The position numbers and the translations under genes are program-made. From JALUUH01 sp964636675 (GTDB lineage Bacteria; Pseudomonadota; Gammaproteobacteria; S012-40): 14,109 nt of DNA. The DNA lies in the NCBI GenBank assembly GCA_964636675.1, contig CAZWUO010000080.1:1-14109 (forward strand). Reading direction: 5' to 3'. The notes beneath the pieces are model-generated. The model saw nothing but the letters and a program-made list of their open reading frames with translations, made no database searches and was not told where the DNA came from. Of this stretch, positions 1 through 7,446 are shown one piece after another (positions within the stretch are counted from its first letter, which is position 1; each line of letters opens with the position of its first letter).

Positions 1-41
1 CATGGAAGGAATAGGGCGTGTAATAAGGCCTAAATCTATAA

Positions 42-426
42 CGCCACGGGTATAGGATTACAGACCCTAATATTAATGTTGCGGTAAGATGTACTCAAAT
101 GGAGCAGTTACCTGAGATAGTTAATAAAAAATATCAGTTATTTATACATTATAATAAGTAGTGTATGGAAAATAAATTAAAATTCGTAGCAGAGCCGGAT
201 AGCACCCGCTCAAATCACTGGATAAATTCATTAACATTGAAAGCACGAAAAATTAGATAATTTTCTTGCATATAGAAACGAACAGAAAATCATGGTACGT
301 CCAATTTTATTTCCTATGAATCGCTTACCTATGTTTAAACATTACCAACGTGATGATATGGAAAATACTACCTGGCTAACTGACAGGTTAGTAAACATTC
401 CTAGTAGTGTACTGCTAAATGACTGA
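42..426 (+). pseudogene. Decayed 3' end of a LegC-type (DegT/DnrJ/EryC1) sugar aminotransferase
   Basis: Translation here matches the C-terminal third of LegC-family PLP aminotransferases, which aminate a UDP-4-keto-6-deoxy sugar. In one frame (42-161) it reads DPNINVAVRCTQMEQLPEIV, like the family's PNINAAL.CAQ.EQLP block. It then meets TAG at 159-161 and continues in the same frame with EPDSTRSNHWINSL (family EP..S.SNYWLNA). At the five-A run 248-252 the frame shifts; removing one A restores it. The rest reads VRPILFPMNRLPMF and ends LVNIPSSVLLND, then TGA at 424-426. A further in-frame stop lies at 39-41, and I could not recover homology in bases 1-41. The 3' end overlaps the next gene by 8 bases, as in an intact operon. 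Family assignment is from remembered motifs; whether the lesions are real or sequencing errors is open. Confidence 0.8.
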
Positions 427-1597
427 TAAAAGGACTATTTGTGTAATAACAGGTAGTCGAGCAGAGTATGGGTTACTTTATTGGCTTTTAAAAGACATTC
501 AGGCTTCAAGTGATCTGGAGTTGCAGATCATAGCAACCGGCATGCATCTTTCTCAAGAATTTGGGTTAACTTACAAACAAATTGAAGATGATGGTTTTAA
601 GATCGACCATAAAGTGGAAATTTTGCTTTCGTCAGATACAGCCTCTGCAATTAGTAAATCTATGGGCTTGGCTATGATTGGTTTTGCTGATTCGTATAAA
701 GAATTATCTCCTGATTTAATTGTGGTACTTGGTGATCGTTTTGAAATATTTTCAGCTGTAAGTGCGGCATTGATTGCAAAAATACCTGTAGCACATTTGC
801 ACGGAGGGGAAAGCACTGAAGGTGCATTTGATGAAGCTCTTCGCCATTCTATTACTAAAATGTCACATATGCATTTCACTGCCGCAGAAGAGTATCGTAA
901 TAGAGTAATTCAGTTAGGTGAACAACCATCTAAAGTATATAATTTTGGCGCCATCGGTATTGATAATATTATTCGATTGCAATTGTTGTCTAAAGAAAAA
1001 TTTGAGGAATCCATTAAATTCAAGCTTGGGAAGCGTAATCTCCTTGTCACCTTTCACCCAGCCACCTTGGAAAAATTATCAGCAGAATATCAATTTAAGA
1101 ATCTTCTTGCAGCTCTGGATGAACTGGAAGATACACATATAATTTTTACTAAAGCTAATGCCGATCCGGAAGGGAGAATTATTAATTATATGATTGATGA
1201 CTATGTCGAGAATACTAAAAATAAATCAATTGCTTTCACATCACTTGGACAAGTCCGCTATCTTTCAGCAATAAAGTATATGGATGGCGTAGTTGGAAAC
1301 TCATCTAGCGGGATTATCGAGGCACCAAGCCTTAAAGTTGGAACTGTGAATATTGGTACGCGACAATCAGGTCGAATTCGAGCTAATAGTGTTATTGATT
1401 GCGATTCAACATATGATGGGATTAGAAATGCCTTTGATCAATTGTTTAGAGAAGATTTTCAAGACTTATTGGAAACAATAGTGAATCCGTATGGAAATGG
1501 CGGGGTGACTGAAAAAATATTTTTTCATATAAAAAAAACCCCCTTAGAAGGAATCACAAATAAAACATTTTATCGTCTGCCAGCAGAAGAGTCTTAG
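419..1597 (+). CDS. Hydrolysing UDP-N-acetyl-sugar 2-epimerase, NeuC/LegG type
   Basis: Cytoplasmic GT-B-fold enzyme that removes UDP while inverting C2, giving a free N-acetyl-mannosamine-type sugar for condensation with phosphoenolpyruvate into a nonulosonic acid. The 392 residues match the usual family length. Visible family blocks are the N-terminal VITGSRAEYGLL (9-20), GDRFE (105-109), HLHGGE (126-131), TFHP (211-214), GNSSSGIIE (293-301) and RQSGR (315-319), the last two fitting UDP binding. The ATG overlaps the end of the broken aminotransferase and no strong Shine-Dalgarno is visible, which suggests translational coupling. The amidotransferase follows after 3 bases. The LegC-type neighbour favours a LegG role (2,4-diacetamido-2,4,6-trideoxy sugar) over NeuC (GlcNAc, sialic acid), but the sequence alone does not separate them. 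Confidence 0.92.
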   Translation: MTDKRTICVITGSRAEYGLLYWLLKDIQASSDLELQIIATGMHLSQEFGLTYKQIEDDGFKIDHKVEILLSSDTASAISKSMGLAMIGFADSYKELSPDLIVVLGDRFEIFSAVSAALIAKIPVAHLHGGESTEGAFDEALRHSITKMSHMHFTAAEEYRNRVIQLGEQPSKVYNFGAIGIDNIIRLQLLSKEKFEESIKFKLGKRNLLVTFHPATLEKLSAEYQFKNLLAALDELEDTHIIFTKANADPEGRIINYMIDDYVENTKNKSIAFTSLGQVRYLSAIKYMDGVVGNSSSGIIEAPSLKVGTVNIGTRQSGRIRANSVIDCDSTYDGIRNAFDQLFREDFQDLLETIVNPYGNGGVTEKIFFHIKKTPLEGITNKTFYRLPAEES

Positions 1598-1600
1598 TGT

Positions 1601-2941
1601 ATGAAAAAATATCAAAATAAGATTGAATTGGCAAATCAAACTGAATTCAACATGATGTTTAACGCTCCCATCGGTGAGCTGGAGGCAAAATATGGTTTGC
1701 CTAAAGAAGTTAAGTTTTGTAAGAAATGTGTTATTTCAAACCAAAGACCTAATTCCTCAGTTGAATTTCAACACACCCAAACAAGCGAGAAAAAGACAAT
1801 CAATTTTGATAGTGATGGTATCTGTGATGCTTGTCGTGTTGCGGAAGAGAAAAAAGTAGCAATCGATTGGGTTGAACGCGAAATACAACTAAAAGAGCTT
1901 TGTGATAAATATAGGAAAAATGATGGTTCTTATGATTGTATTGTACCAGGCTCAGGTGGCAAAGATAGTTTTTATCAGTCACATATTCTTAAATATAAAT
2001 ACGGCATGAATCCTTTAACTATTACCTGGGCCCCTCATATATATACGGAATGGGGTTGGAAAAACTTTCAGGCATGGTTGGGATCAGGTTTTGATAACTA
2101 TTTATTAACACCAAATCCACGCATGCATCGATTAATAACGAGGCTAGCAGTTGAAAATTTATTCCATCCATTTCAACCCTTTATGATTGGCCAAAAGGCT
2201 TTTGCACCAAAAATGGCTGCTATGCTAAATATCTCATTGATATTCTATGGTGAAAATGAAGCTGAATACGGAAATCCTATAAAAGATACAATTTCAGCTA
2301 AACGTGACTGGTCATATTATACTAGTGATGATAAATCAAAAATATACCTTGGTGGCGTCTCAGTTCAAGATTTATATGACTACTTTGGAGTTACTAAAGT
2401 TGATCTAGACCCTTATTTGCCAATCAACCCAAATATTCTCAATGAAAAAAATATCGAAGTACATTATTTAGGATACTATATCCCGTGGCATCCACAGGGA
2501 GCATATTACTATGCTGTTGAACACGGTGGCTTTCAAGCTGCTCCAGAAAGAACGCCAGGGACATATAGCAAATATAATGGAATTGATGATAAAATCGACG
2601 ACTTTCATTTCTATACTACAGCGATAAAATTTGGTATTGGACGAGCAACATATGATGCAGCACAAGAAATTCGAAATGAAGAAATAAGCAGAGAAGAAGG
2701 TGTTGCGCTTGTACGCAAGTACGATGGTGAATTTCCTGAACGATTTTCTTCTGAAATCTTAGAATATTTAAGTATTCCAAATAAAGAATTTCCTATAGCA
2801 AGCCAAATGTTCGAGCAACCGATTATGGACAGAAACTACTTTAATAATTTAACTGATATGTTTCGATCTCCCCATCTATGGAAACGGGATAATAGTGTAT
2901 GGGAGTTGCGCCATACAGTATGGGACACGGATAATACTTAA
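1601..2941 (+). CDS. N-acetyl sugar amidotransferase (PseA/WbpG/LegA-type, PP-loop)
   Basis: Predicted to use ATP and ammonia to convert an N-acetyl group on a bacterial surface sugar into an acetamidino group. The 446-residue protein has two cysteine pairs, CKKC (40-43) and CDAC (75-78), which could form a zinc site. A PP-loop PGSGGKDS (116-123) follows, the adenylating motif of N-type ATP pyrophosphatases. Known relatives are PseA (pseudaminic acid, Campylobacter flagellin) and WbpG (Pseudomonas O-antigen), which work with HisH/HisF-like partners. Exactly that pair follows here. The ATG is 3 bases after the epimerase stop, with a purine-rich AGAAGA about 10 bases upstream. The substrate is inferred from context: a legionaminic-type sugar or its precursor. 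The family call is firm, the substrate is not. Confidence 0.9.
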   Translation: MKKYQNKIELANQTEFNMMFNAPIGELEAKYGLPKEVKFCKKCVISNQRPNSSVEFQHTQTSEKKTINFDSDGICDACRVAEEKKVAIDWVEREIQLKELCDKYRKNDGSYDCIVPGSGGKDSFYQSHILKYKYGMNPLTITWAPHIYTEWGWKNFQAWLGSGFDNYLLTPNPRMHRLITRLAVENLFHPFQPFMIGQKAFAPKMAAMLNISLIFYGENEAEYGNPIKDTISAKRDWSYYTSDDKSKIYLGGVSVQDLYDYFGVTKVDLDPYLPINPNILNEKNIEVHYLGYYIPWHPQGAYYYAVEHGGFQAAPERTPGTYSKYNGIDDKIDDFHFYTTAIKFGIGRATYDAAQEIRNEEISREEGVALVRKYDGEFPERFSSEILEYLSIPNKEFPIASQMFEQPIMDRNYFNNLTDMFRSPHLWKRDNSVWELRHTVWDTDNT

Positions 2942-2942
2942 A

Positions 2943-3716
2943 GTGCGCAATTTGAGATTAATTGCTCGATTAGATGTTAAAGCGCCAAATTTGGTAAAAG
3001 GAATCCAACTCGAAGGGTTGAGAAAATTGGGCGACCCAAACGTATTCGCTAAACGTTATTATGAACAAGGGATAGACGAAATATTTTATGCCGATATAGT
3101 TGCAAGTCTTTATAACCGAAATAGCCTCTTAGATATTATTGAAAATACAACCAAAGATATTTTTGTACCCATTACCGTGGGCGGTGGATTGAGAACTATT
3201 GATGATGTAACTGCTGCTCTACATGCTGGTGCCGATAAAGTGTCGATTAATACGGCTGCTATAAAAAACCCTAATATTGTTTCAGAAGTGGCACATCGTT
3301 TTGGTAGCCAATGCATGGTGCTTTCTATTCAAGCGAAGCAAAGAGGTAATCATTGGGAAGCATATTACGACAATGGGCGTGAGCATAGTGGTCTAGATGT
3401 AATTGAGTGGGCAATGAAAGGTCAAGATTTAGGTGCAGGAGAGATTATCCTGACATCTGTCGACCAAGAAGGTACTGCAAGAGGGTGTGACACTGATCTT
3501 ATAAAAGCTGTGACTGATATTGTTAATATTCCCGTGATTGCCAGTGGTGGGATGGGGAAGTTGAATGATTTAAAGGATGTTGTCGAGATAGGACATGCGG
3601 ATGCGATAGCTATGGCTCACGTACTACATTATGGTCACTTTACAGTTCCCGATATTCGTAAATATTGTAAGAATATTGGGCTTTCAGTTCGAAGCATAAA
3701 TGACGCAGTTTCGTGA
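2943..3716 (+). CDS. HisF-like ammonia-channel subunit for sugar amidation
   Basis: A TIM-barrel protein of 257 residues, homologous to imidazole-glycerol-phosphate synthase HisF. I chose the GTG at 2943, one base after the amidotransferase stop, because the product then starts MRNLRLIARLDVK, aligning with the HisF N-terminus and putting the conserved Asp at residue 11. A longer reading from ATG 2895 would overlap the previous gene by 47 bases and add residues HisF lacks. Phosphate-binding blocks TVGGGLR (78-84) and IASGGMGK are present, as is TSVDQEGT with Asp174. The second catalytic Asp of histidine-pathway HisF (130) is Gln in LSIQAK. That argues against IGP synthesis and for ammonia delivery to the amidotransferase. 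It overlaps hisH by 4 bases (GTGA). Confidence 0.9.
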   Translation: MRNLRLIARLDVKAPNLVKGIQLEGLRKLGDPNVFAKRYYEQGIDEIFYADIVASLYNRNSLLDIIENTTKDIFVPITVGGGLRTIDDVTAALHAGADKVSINTAAIKNPNIVSEVAHRFGSQCMVLSIQAKQRGNHWEAYYDNGREHSGLDVIEWAMKGQDLGAGEIILTSVDQEGTARGCDTDLIKAVTDIVNIPVIASGGMGKLNDLKDVVEIGHADAIAMAHVLHYGHFTVPDIRKYCKNIGLSVRSINDAVS

Positions 3717-4354
3717 GTAAAGTCGTAGTAGTTAGTTATGGAATGGGGAATGTTAAAAGTGTAATGCGTGGTATAGAACATGTTGGTGCTACCGCGATTT
3801 TGTCAGATGATCCAAAACTTATTCGAAATGCTGACAGAGTTATATTGCCTGGAGTTGGTGCGTTTGAAGATGGAATGAAGGAGTTACGTCACCGAAATAT
3901 AGATTATGCCCTTGACGAATTCATCGAGACAGAACGACCATTGCTTGGAATATGTCTTGGAATGCAAATGTTGTTTGATAAAAGTAAGGAGCATGGGGAT
4001 CACGCTGGGCTTGGTTTTATCTCTGGTCAGGTTGTGCAAATACCTGGGAATAAAAACGGTTCTGACAAACGTAAGATACCTCATATCGGCTGGAGTGCAT
4101 TGCGATATTCGAATGATTCGACAAACTGGAATAACACAGTACTAGATGGAACGATAGAAGGTGAATTTTTTTATTTTATACATTCGTTTATGGTACTGCC
4201 AGATGAAAAAGAATGTATTTTAGCACAATGCAAATATGAGGGAATATCTATATCTGCAACTATTACAAAAAATAATGTAACTGGATGTCAGTTTCATCCA
4301 GAAAAAAGTGGTGAATCTGGTCTGAAAGTTCTCGACAGATTTTTACGAATGTAG
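3713..4354 (+). CDS. HisH-like glutamine amidotransferase subunit for sugar amidation
   Basis: Class I glutaminase of 213 residues that should hydrolyse glutamine and pass ammonia to its HisF-like partner. The catalytic triad is intact: Cys81 in GICLGMQM, and His195 and Glu197 in CQFHPEKSG. The family blocks YGMGNVKSV (9-17), PGVGAFEDGM (46-55) and HIGWSAL (124-130) are all present. The start is GTG at 3713, overlapping the hisF stop as GTGA, so the two are probably translated in a coupled way and made in equal amounts, as expected for a heterodimer. No other his genes are nearby, and the upstream amidotransferase makes sugar amidation the likely job. It is the last gene of the operon; no clear terminator follows, only a dapA remnant. 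Confidence 0.92.
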   Translation: MSKVVVVSYGMGNVKSVMRGIEHVGATAILSDDPKLIRNADRVILPGVGAFEDGMKELRHRNIDYALDEFIETERPLLGICLGMQMLFDKSKEHGDHAGLGFISGQVVQIPGNKNGSDKRKIPHIGWSALRYSNDSTNWNNTVLDGTIEGEFFYFIHSFMVLPDEKECILAQCKYEGISISATITKNNVTGCQFHPEKSGESGLKVLDRFLRM

Positions 4355-4426
4355 CCTGGATGAATGCTACCGGCAACATATCCACGGTGATACGACCCGG
4401 TACGTTATACAAAATCTGCGGGATAG

Positions 4427-4481
4427 CCACCACTTCCACCACTTCCACCACTTCCACCACTTCCACCATGGCACGATAATA
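4427..4481. repeat. 9-bp tandem repeat, left copy at the contig end
   Basis: Four perfect copies of CCACCACTT plus a partial fifth (CCACC), then a 14-base tail ATGGCACGATAATA ending exactly at the Ns. On the minus strand the unit keeps the DapA reading frame and encodes Val-Glu-Val, at the place where DapA normally has a single E-A-V-type segment. The whole 55 bases are repeated exactly at 4582-4636. Confidence 0.95.
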
Positions 4482-4581
4482 NNNNNNNNNNNNNNNNNNN
4501 NNNNNNNNNNNNNNNNNNNNNNNNNNNNNNNNNNNNNNNNNNNNNNNNNNNNNNNNNNNNNNNNNNNNNNNNNNNNNNNNN
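4482..4581. other. Assembly gap (100 Ns)
   Basis: Exactly 100 Ns, the conventional placeholder for a gap of unknown size. The 55 bases before and after are identical, so the two contigs probably overlap by 55 bases; the gap may hold nothing, or extra repeat copies. Confidence 0.98.
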
Positions 4582-4636
4582 CCACCACTTCCACCACTTC
4601 CACCACTTCCACCACTTCCACCATGGCACGATAATA
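4582..4636. repeat. 9-bp tandem repeat, right copy at the contig start
   Basis: Four copies of CCACCACTT plus CCACC and the same 14-base tail as at 4427-4481. Here the sequence continues as CAGATACAG, which on the minus strand is the LYLYY part of the dapA remnant. Only the left copy is joined to the IPQILYNVPGR part, so one merged copy would connect the two halves of the remnant. Confidence 0.95.
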
Positions 4637-4786
4637 CAGATACAGTCTTCCTGTATGGACTTGTTTGCAATTATTCAACCTAGCTATGATTGATCTACAC
4701 CGTAGGCTATCGGCGACAGCACTCCTTCTGCTACAATGCGATTCCCGAAACGATGATAAGTCACCCCTTGTAAAATATTAGTCCAA

Positions 4787-5758
4787 ATGAAATATTACCG
4801 TTTTTCGCTACTTGTCATTTTAGTTATTCTCGTCAGTTCCAGTATCTTTTTCTCACTTTTTGTAGGAAGTTCATCACTATCATCAACTCAAGTACTCAAC
4901 ACCTTACTCGGCAATGGTTCACCTTTAGAGCAAACTTTAGTATATGAATTACGTTTACCACGGACGCTCATTGCTTTTATCGCCGGCGCCTTACTTTCTG
5001 TCGCCGGAGTGCTCATGCAGGTTTTATTGCGCAACCCGCTTGCGGATCCCTATGTATTAGGTGTATCAGGAGGGGCCTCCTTTGCAGCACTGCTCTTCAT
5101 GTCGCTAGGATTCGCAACAACTTTCATCACCTTAGGAGCATTTGCCGGTGCCCTGCTATCTATGTTTTTAGTTTTCATCTTAGCCAACAGTGCAAACGGA
5201 CATACCACTAATCGCCTGTTATTAACCGGCGTTGTCTTGGCGGCAGGCTGGGTTTCTCTCATTAGTTTTTTACTGGTTATTTCGCCGCCAGAAAAAGTGC
5301 ATGGAATGCTTTTTTGGCTAATGGGCGACTTGAGTTATGACCGCCCACTCCTACCCGGCTTTGTCATTCTGCTCATCGGACTTCTCTGTAGCATTTTTCT
5401 ATGTGGCCAACTCAACGTAATGATCTGGGGCGAGAAGCAAGCTAGCGGCCTGGGGTTAAACGTTCAACGATTGCGTCTGCAAATTTTTTTCCTCGCGTCG
5501 TTGCTAACTGCGGGCGCGGTTTCTTTGGCCGGTGGTATCGGCTTTGTTGGTTTGGTTGTGCCCCACTTTGTCCGTTTATTAGTGGGCAACAATCACCGAG
5601 TACTGATACCCGCTAGCGCGTTAGCAGGGGCCACATTGCTCATCTGTGCAGACATGGTGGCACGCTCCGCATTTTCTCCGCTGCAAATGCCGGTTGGCAT
5701 AATCACTGCCTTGATCGGTGTGCCGCTGTTTTTATATCTACTGAAGCGGAGTACTTAG
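4787..5758 (+). CDS. btuC: Vitamin B12 ABC transporter permease (BtuC/FecCD family)
   Basis: Inner-membrane permease of a type II ABC importer, 323 residues (E. coli BtuC is about 326), hydrophobic throughout as expected for about ten membrane helices. Family blocks seen are RLPRTL (56-61), VLMQVLLRNPLADP (75-88) with LGVSGGAS after it, the cytoplasmic G-G-I-G-F-V-G-L-V-V-P-H coupling region near 245-256, and PVGIITALIGVP near the C-terminus. FecCD permeases also move haem and siderophores; the B12 call rests on the BtuF-like binding protein and the riboswitch-controlled receptor nearby. btuD starts 8 bases after the stop. No B12 riboswitch and no clear ribosome-binding site are seen upstream; the space before it is taken up by the dapA remnant. 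Confidence 0.85.
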   Translation: MKYYRFSLLVILVILVSSSIFFSLFVGSSSLSSTQVLNTLLGNGSPLEQTLVYELRLPRTLIAFIAGALLSVAGVLMQVLLRNPLADPYVLGVSGGASFAALLFMSLGFATTFITLGAFAGALLSMFLVFILANSANGHTTNRLLLTGVVLAAGWVSLISFLLVISPPEKVHGMLFWLMGDLSYDRPLLPGFVILLIGLLCSIFLCGQLNVMIWGEKQASGLGLNVQRLRLQIFFLASLLTAGAVSLAGGIGFVGLVVPHFVRLLVGNNHRVLIPASALAGATLLICADMVARSAFSPLQMPVGIITALIGVPLFLYLLKRST

Positions 5759-5766
5759 GCCCTAGT

Positions 5767-6543
5767 ATGTCATTAAGTATCGATCAACTAACGCTACGCA
5801 TCGGCAAAACCCTCGTTTGCAAGACCTTGAGTATTGATTTCAAGCCAGGCGAAATGTGGGCAGTACTCGGTGTAAACGGCGTTGGAAAATCCACCTTACT
5901 CCATCATATGATTAATGTAGACAGTGCATGCGCCCGCAATATTGTCATCAATGATATTCCATTAATTAACTACAAACATCAACGAAAAAAATTAGCCGAA
6001 AAAGCAGGCATTTTATTGCAGGAATATGAATACAATTTTCCTTGCACAGTATTTGAAGCGACCTTAATTGGACGCCACCCCTATCAGTCTCAGTGGCAAT
6101 GGGAAACGGATGAAGATATTAAAATTGCTGAGCAAGCGTTGCGAAAAACTGAGTTACTTGAATTTAGAGAACGAATGGTTGACACTCTGTCTGGCGGTGA
6201 AAAACGACGACTTAACCTCGCCACCTTACTGACCCAAGACCCTGACTATTTTTTGTTAGATGAACCAACGAACCATTTAGACTTGCATGCGCAAATTAAG
6301 ATAATGGCGCTGTTAAAACAACATATCCAAAAACAGCATAAAACAGGCATTATAGTCATTCACGATGCGAATCTGGCTTATCGATATTGCGACAAAGTAT
6401 TGATGTTGTTTGGTGAGGGGAAATGGCAATCAGGCTCGACAAAAGAGATGATCAACACACACAATTTAGAACGCTTATATGGCTGTCCAATTGAAGTACT
6501 CTCCAACAAAAATCAAACAGTTTTTACTCCTGGCATAGAGTAA
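5767..6543 (+). CDS. btuD: Vitamin B12 ABC transporter ATP-binding protein
   Basis: Cytoplasmic ATPase of 258 residues that would pair with the BtuC-type permease. All nucleotide-binding motifs are intact: Walker A GVNGVGKST (35-43), Q-loop Gln85 in LLQEYEY, signature LSGGE (141-145), Walker B YFLLDEP (161-167) followed by the D-loop NHLD, and switch His199 in VIHD. This set and length fit the FecE/BtuD/HmuV subgroup that serves FecCD permeases. It is in one transcription unit with btuC. It ends 13 bases from the stop of the convergent btuF gene, leaving no room for a normal terminator, so read-through antisense to btuF is possible. Substrate assignment is by context. Confidence 0.87.
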   Translation: MSLSIDQLTLRIGKTLVCKTLSIDFKPGEMWAVLGVNGVGKSTLLHHMINVDSACARNIVINDIPLINYKHQRKKLAEKAGILLQEYEYNFPCTVFEATLIGRHPYQSQWQWETDEDIKIAEQALRKTELLEFRERMVDTLSGGEKRRLNLATLLTQDPDYFLLDEPTNHLDLHAQIKIMALLKQHIQKQHKTGIIVIHDANLAYRYCDKVLMLFGEGKWQSGSTKEMINTHNLERLYGCPIEVLSNKNQTVFTPGIE

Positions 6544-6556
6544 GCACTCTGAAAAT

Positions 6557-7432
6557 TTATTTCCCCGTCGAATGTAAAAAACCACAAACTTGCTCTATGC
6601 CATCAAGGATACGCGGCGTATGCCGGACGACAAAATCTGGATTCACCGCGTAAAGTTGATTATTCTTAACCGCCGTCATGAACTCCCATTTTTTCCAGCG
6701 TAACAGCCAAGTATCGCCAAGATCTCCTTGCCGGGTCACAAAAATAACATCGGGATTATGTTGAATAATCGTTTCAACACCCAGGGATAAGGTCAATTGC
6801 GGTGTGTCTTGAAAAATATTGATGCCATTACATTGTGCAACAATTTTAGAAATAAGATGTTGCCCGTTAATACTCATAAGCGGCTTATTCCATATTTGAA
6901 TAAATGCGCTTTTTTTATCTGAGGTTTTTGGATACCGCCGCTGTAAACTGGCTAATCTCTCAACAAATTCGTCAGCATTTTTCCGGGCAATTTGCTTACT
7001 GCCCATCAAGATACCTAAACGCAATATCGAAGAAGGAATGTCTTCAAAATCTCGTGGCTCACTAAGATAGACGGCGAGACCTAGTTTTTTTAATTTACTA
7101 ATTTGCAAGGGTGGGTTACCGCTCTCCCACGCAACGATTAAATCAGGTGAGAGCGCAACAATTTTTTCGATATCGACCGAATTATAACTACCCACTTGAG
7201 GAATGCGCTTTGCTTCTTCAGGAAAATCACTATAACTCACAACTCCTTTTAAATATTCCAATCCTCCCGCGTTATAAATTAACTCGGTTGTACCGGGAGA
7301 CAGACTAATAACCCGTTTGGCAGGTACCTTTAAAGTTATCGTGTAACCCAAGTCATCGATGACTGAAACCTCTGCAGTTGCAACATTAGCGACGAGAAAT
7401 AATAAGATGATAGTAAATAATTTTTTTTGCAT
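6557..7432 (-). CDS. btuF: Periplasmic vitamin B12-binding protein (BtuF-like)
   Basis: Periplasmic substrate-binding protein of the class III (BtuF/FhuD) fold, 291 residues. A signal peptide spans about 1-20 (KK start, hydrophobic core, cut after ATA). Mature blocks are RVISLSPGTTELIY (40-53), GVVSYSDFPEEA (63-74), IPQVGSYNSVDIEKI (77-91) and SPDLIVAWESGNP (95-107). The Y.SD.P.EA and AW..GNP patterns are characteristic of BtuF; the Trp in the second aligns with a B12-contacting Trp in E. coli BtuF. It should hand cobalamin to the BtuC/BtuD pair encoded convergently. It is last in the riboswitch-headed unit, 57 bases after the lipoprotein gene, with a stem-loop in that gap and no evident Shine-Dalgarno, so its expression may be tuned separately. 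Confidence 0.87.
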   Translation of the reverse strand: MQKKLFTIILLFLVANVATAEVSVIDDLGYTITLKVPAKRVISLSPGTTELIYNAGGLEYLKGVVSYSDFPEEAKRIPQVGSYNSVDIEKIVALSPDLIVAWESGNPPLQISKLKKLGLAVYLSEPRDFEDIPSSILRLGILMGSKQIARKNADEFVERLASLQRRYPKTSDKKSAFIQIWNKPLMSINGQHLISKIVAQCNGINIFQDTPQLTLSLGVETIIQHNPDVIFVTRQGDLGDTWLLRWKKWEFMTAVKNNQLYAVNPDFVVRHTPRILDGIEQVCGFLHSTGK

Positions 7433-7446
7433 AATTTTTTAAAGAG

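Larger units (their letters stand above)
4371..4701 (-). pseudogene. dapA: Decayed internal fragment of dapA (dihydrodipicolinate synthase)
   Basis: Read on the minus strand, this intergenic stretch gives IPQILYNVPGR followed by ITVDMLP, which is the strongly conserved DapA core (family PQILYNVPGRTAVDMLP, including the active-site Tyr). Just upstream it reads LYLYYRAMVEVV, matching DapA GLY.HYRAIAEAV. Before that, in a frame shifted by one base, NKSIQE matches NKPTQE, and GVD near 4693-4701 may match AGVD. Homology stops at DMLP, so both ends of the gene are missing. The piece also carries frameshifts, a 9-bp repeat expansion and an assembly gap (4482-4581). It cannot make a working enzyme of about 290 residues. 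An intact dapA is presumably elsewhere. Identification rests on recognised protein motifs, not on a search. Confidence 0.72.

Noticed and set aside
571..879. Minus-strand ORF inside the epimerase gene
   Set aside because: It is a shadow of a well-supported coding frame with no recognisable motif of its own.
2895..3716. Longer hisF start at ATG 2895
   Set aside because: It would overlap the amidotransferase by 47 bases and add 16 residues without HisF similarity. GTG 2943 gives the exact HisF N-terminus.
2943..4354. Histidine biosynthesis hisFH
   Set aside because: No other his genes are nearby, the HisF-like protein has Gln at position 130, and an N-acetyl sugar amidotransferase is directly upstream.
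4427..4636. CRISPR-like repeat array
   Set aside because: Units are 9 bp, directly adjacent, with no spacers and no cas genes. It is a simple tandem repeat duplicated by the assembly gap.
4263..4678. Long minus-strand ORFs of Gly-Ser, Trp-Lys or Val-Glu repeats across the Ns
   Set aside because: They exist only because the Ns are read through and the 9-bp unit has no stops in any frame. One frame is the dapA remnant; none is an intact gene.
4787..6543. Siderophore or haem importer
   Set aside because: FecCD permeases do serve these substrates, but the BtuF-like motifs and the cobalamin riboswitch in the neighbouring unit favour B12. Not fully excluded.
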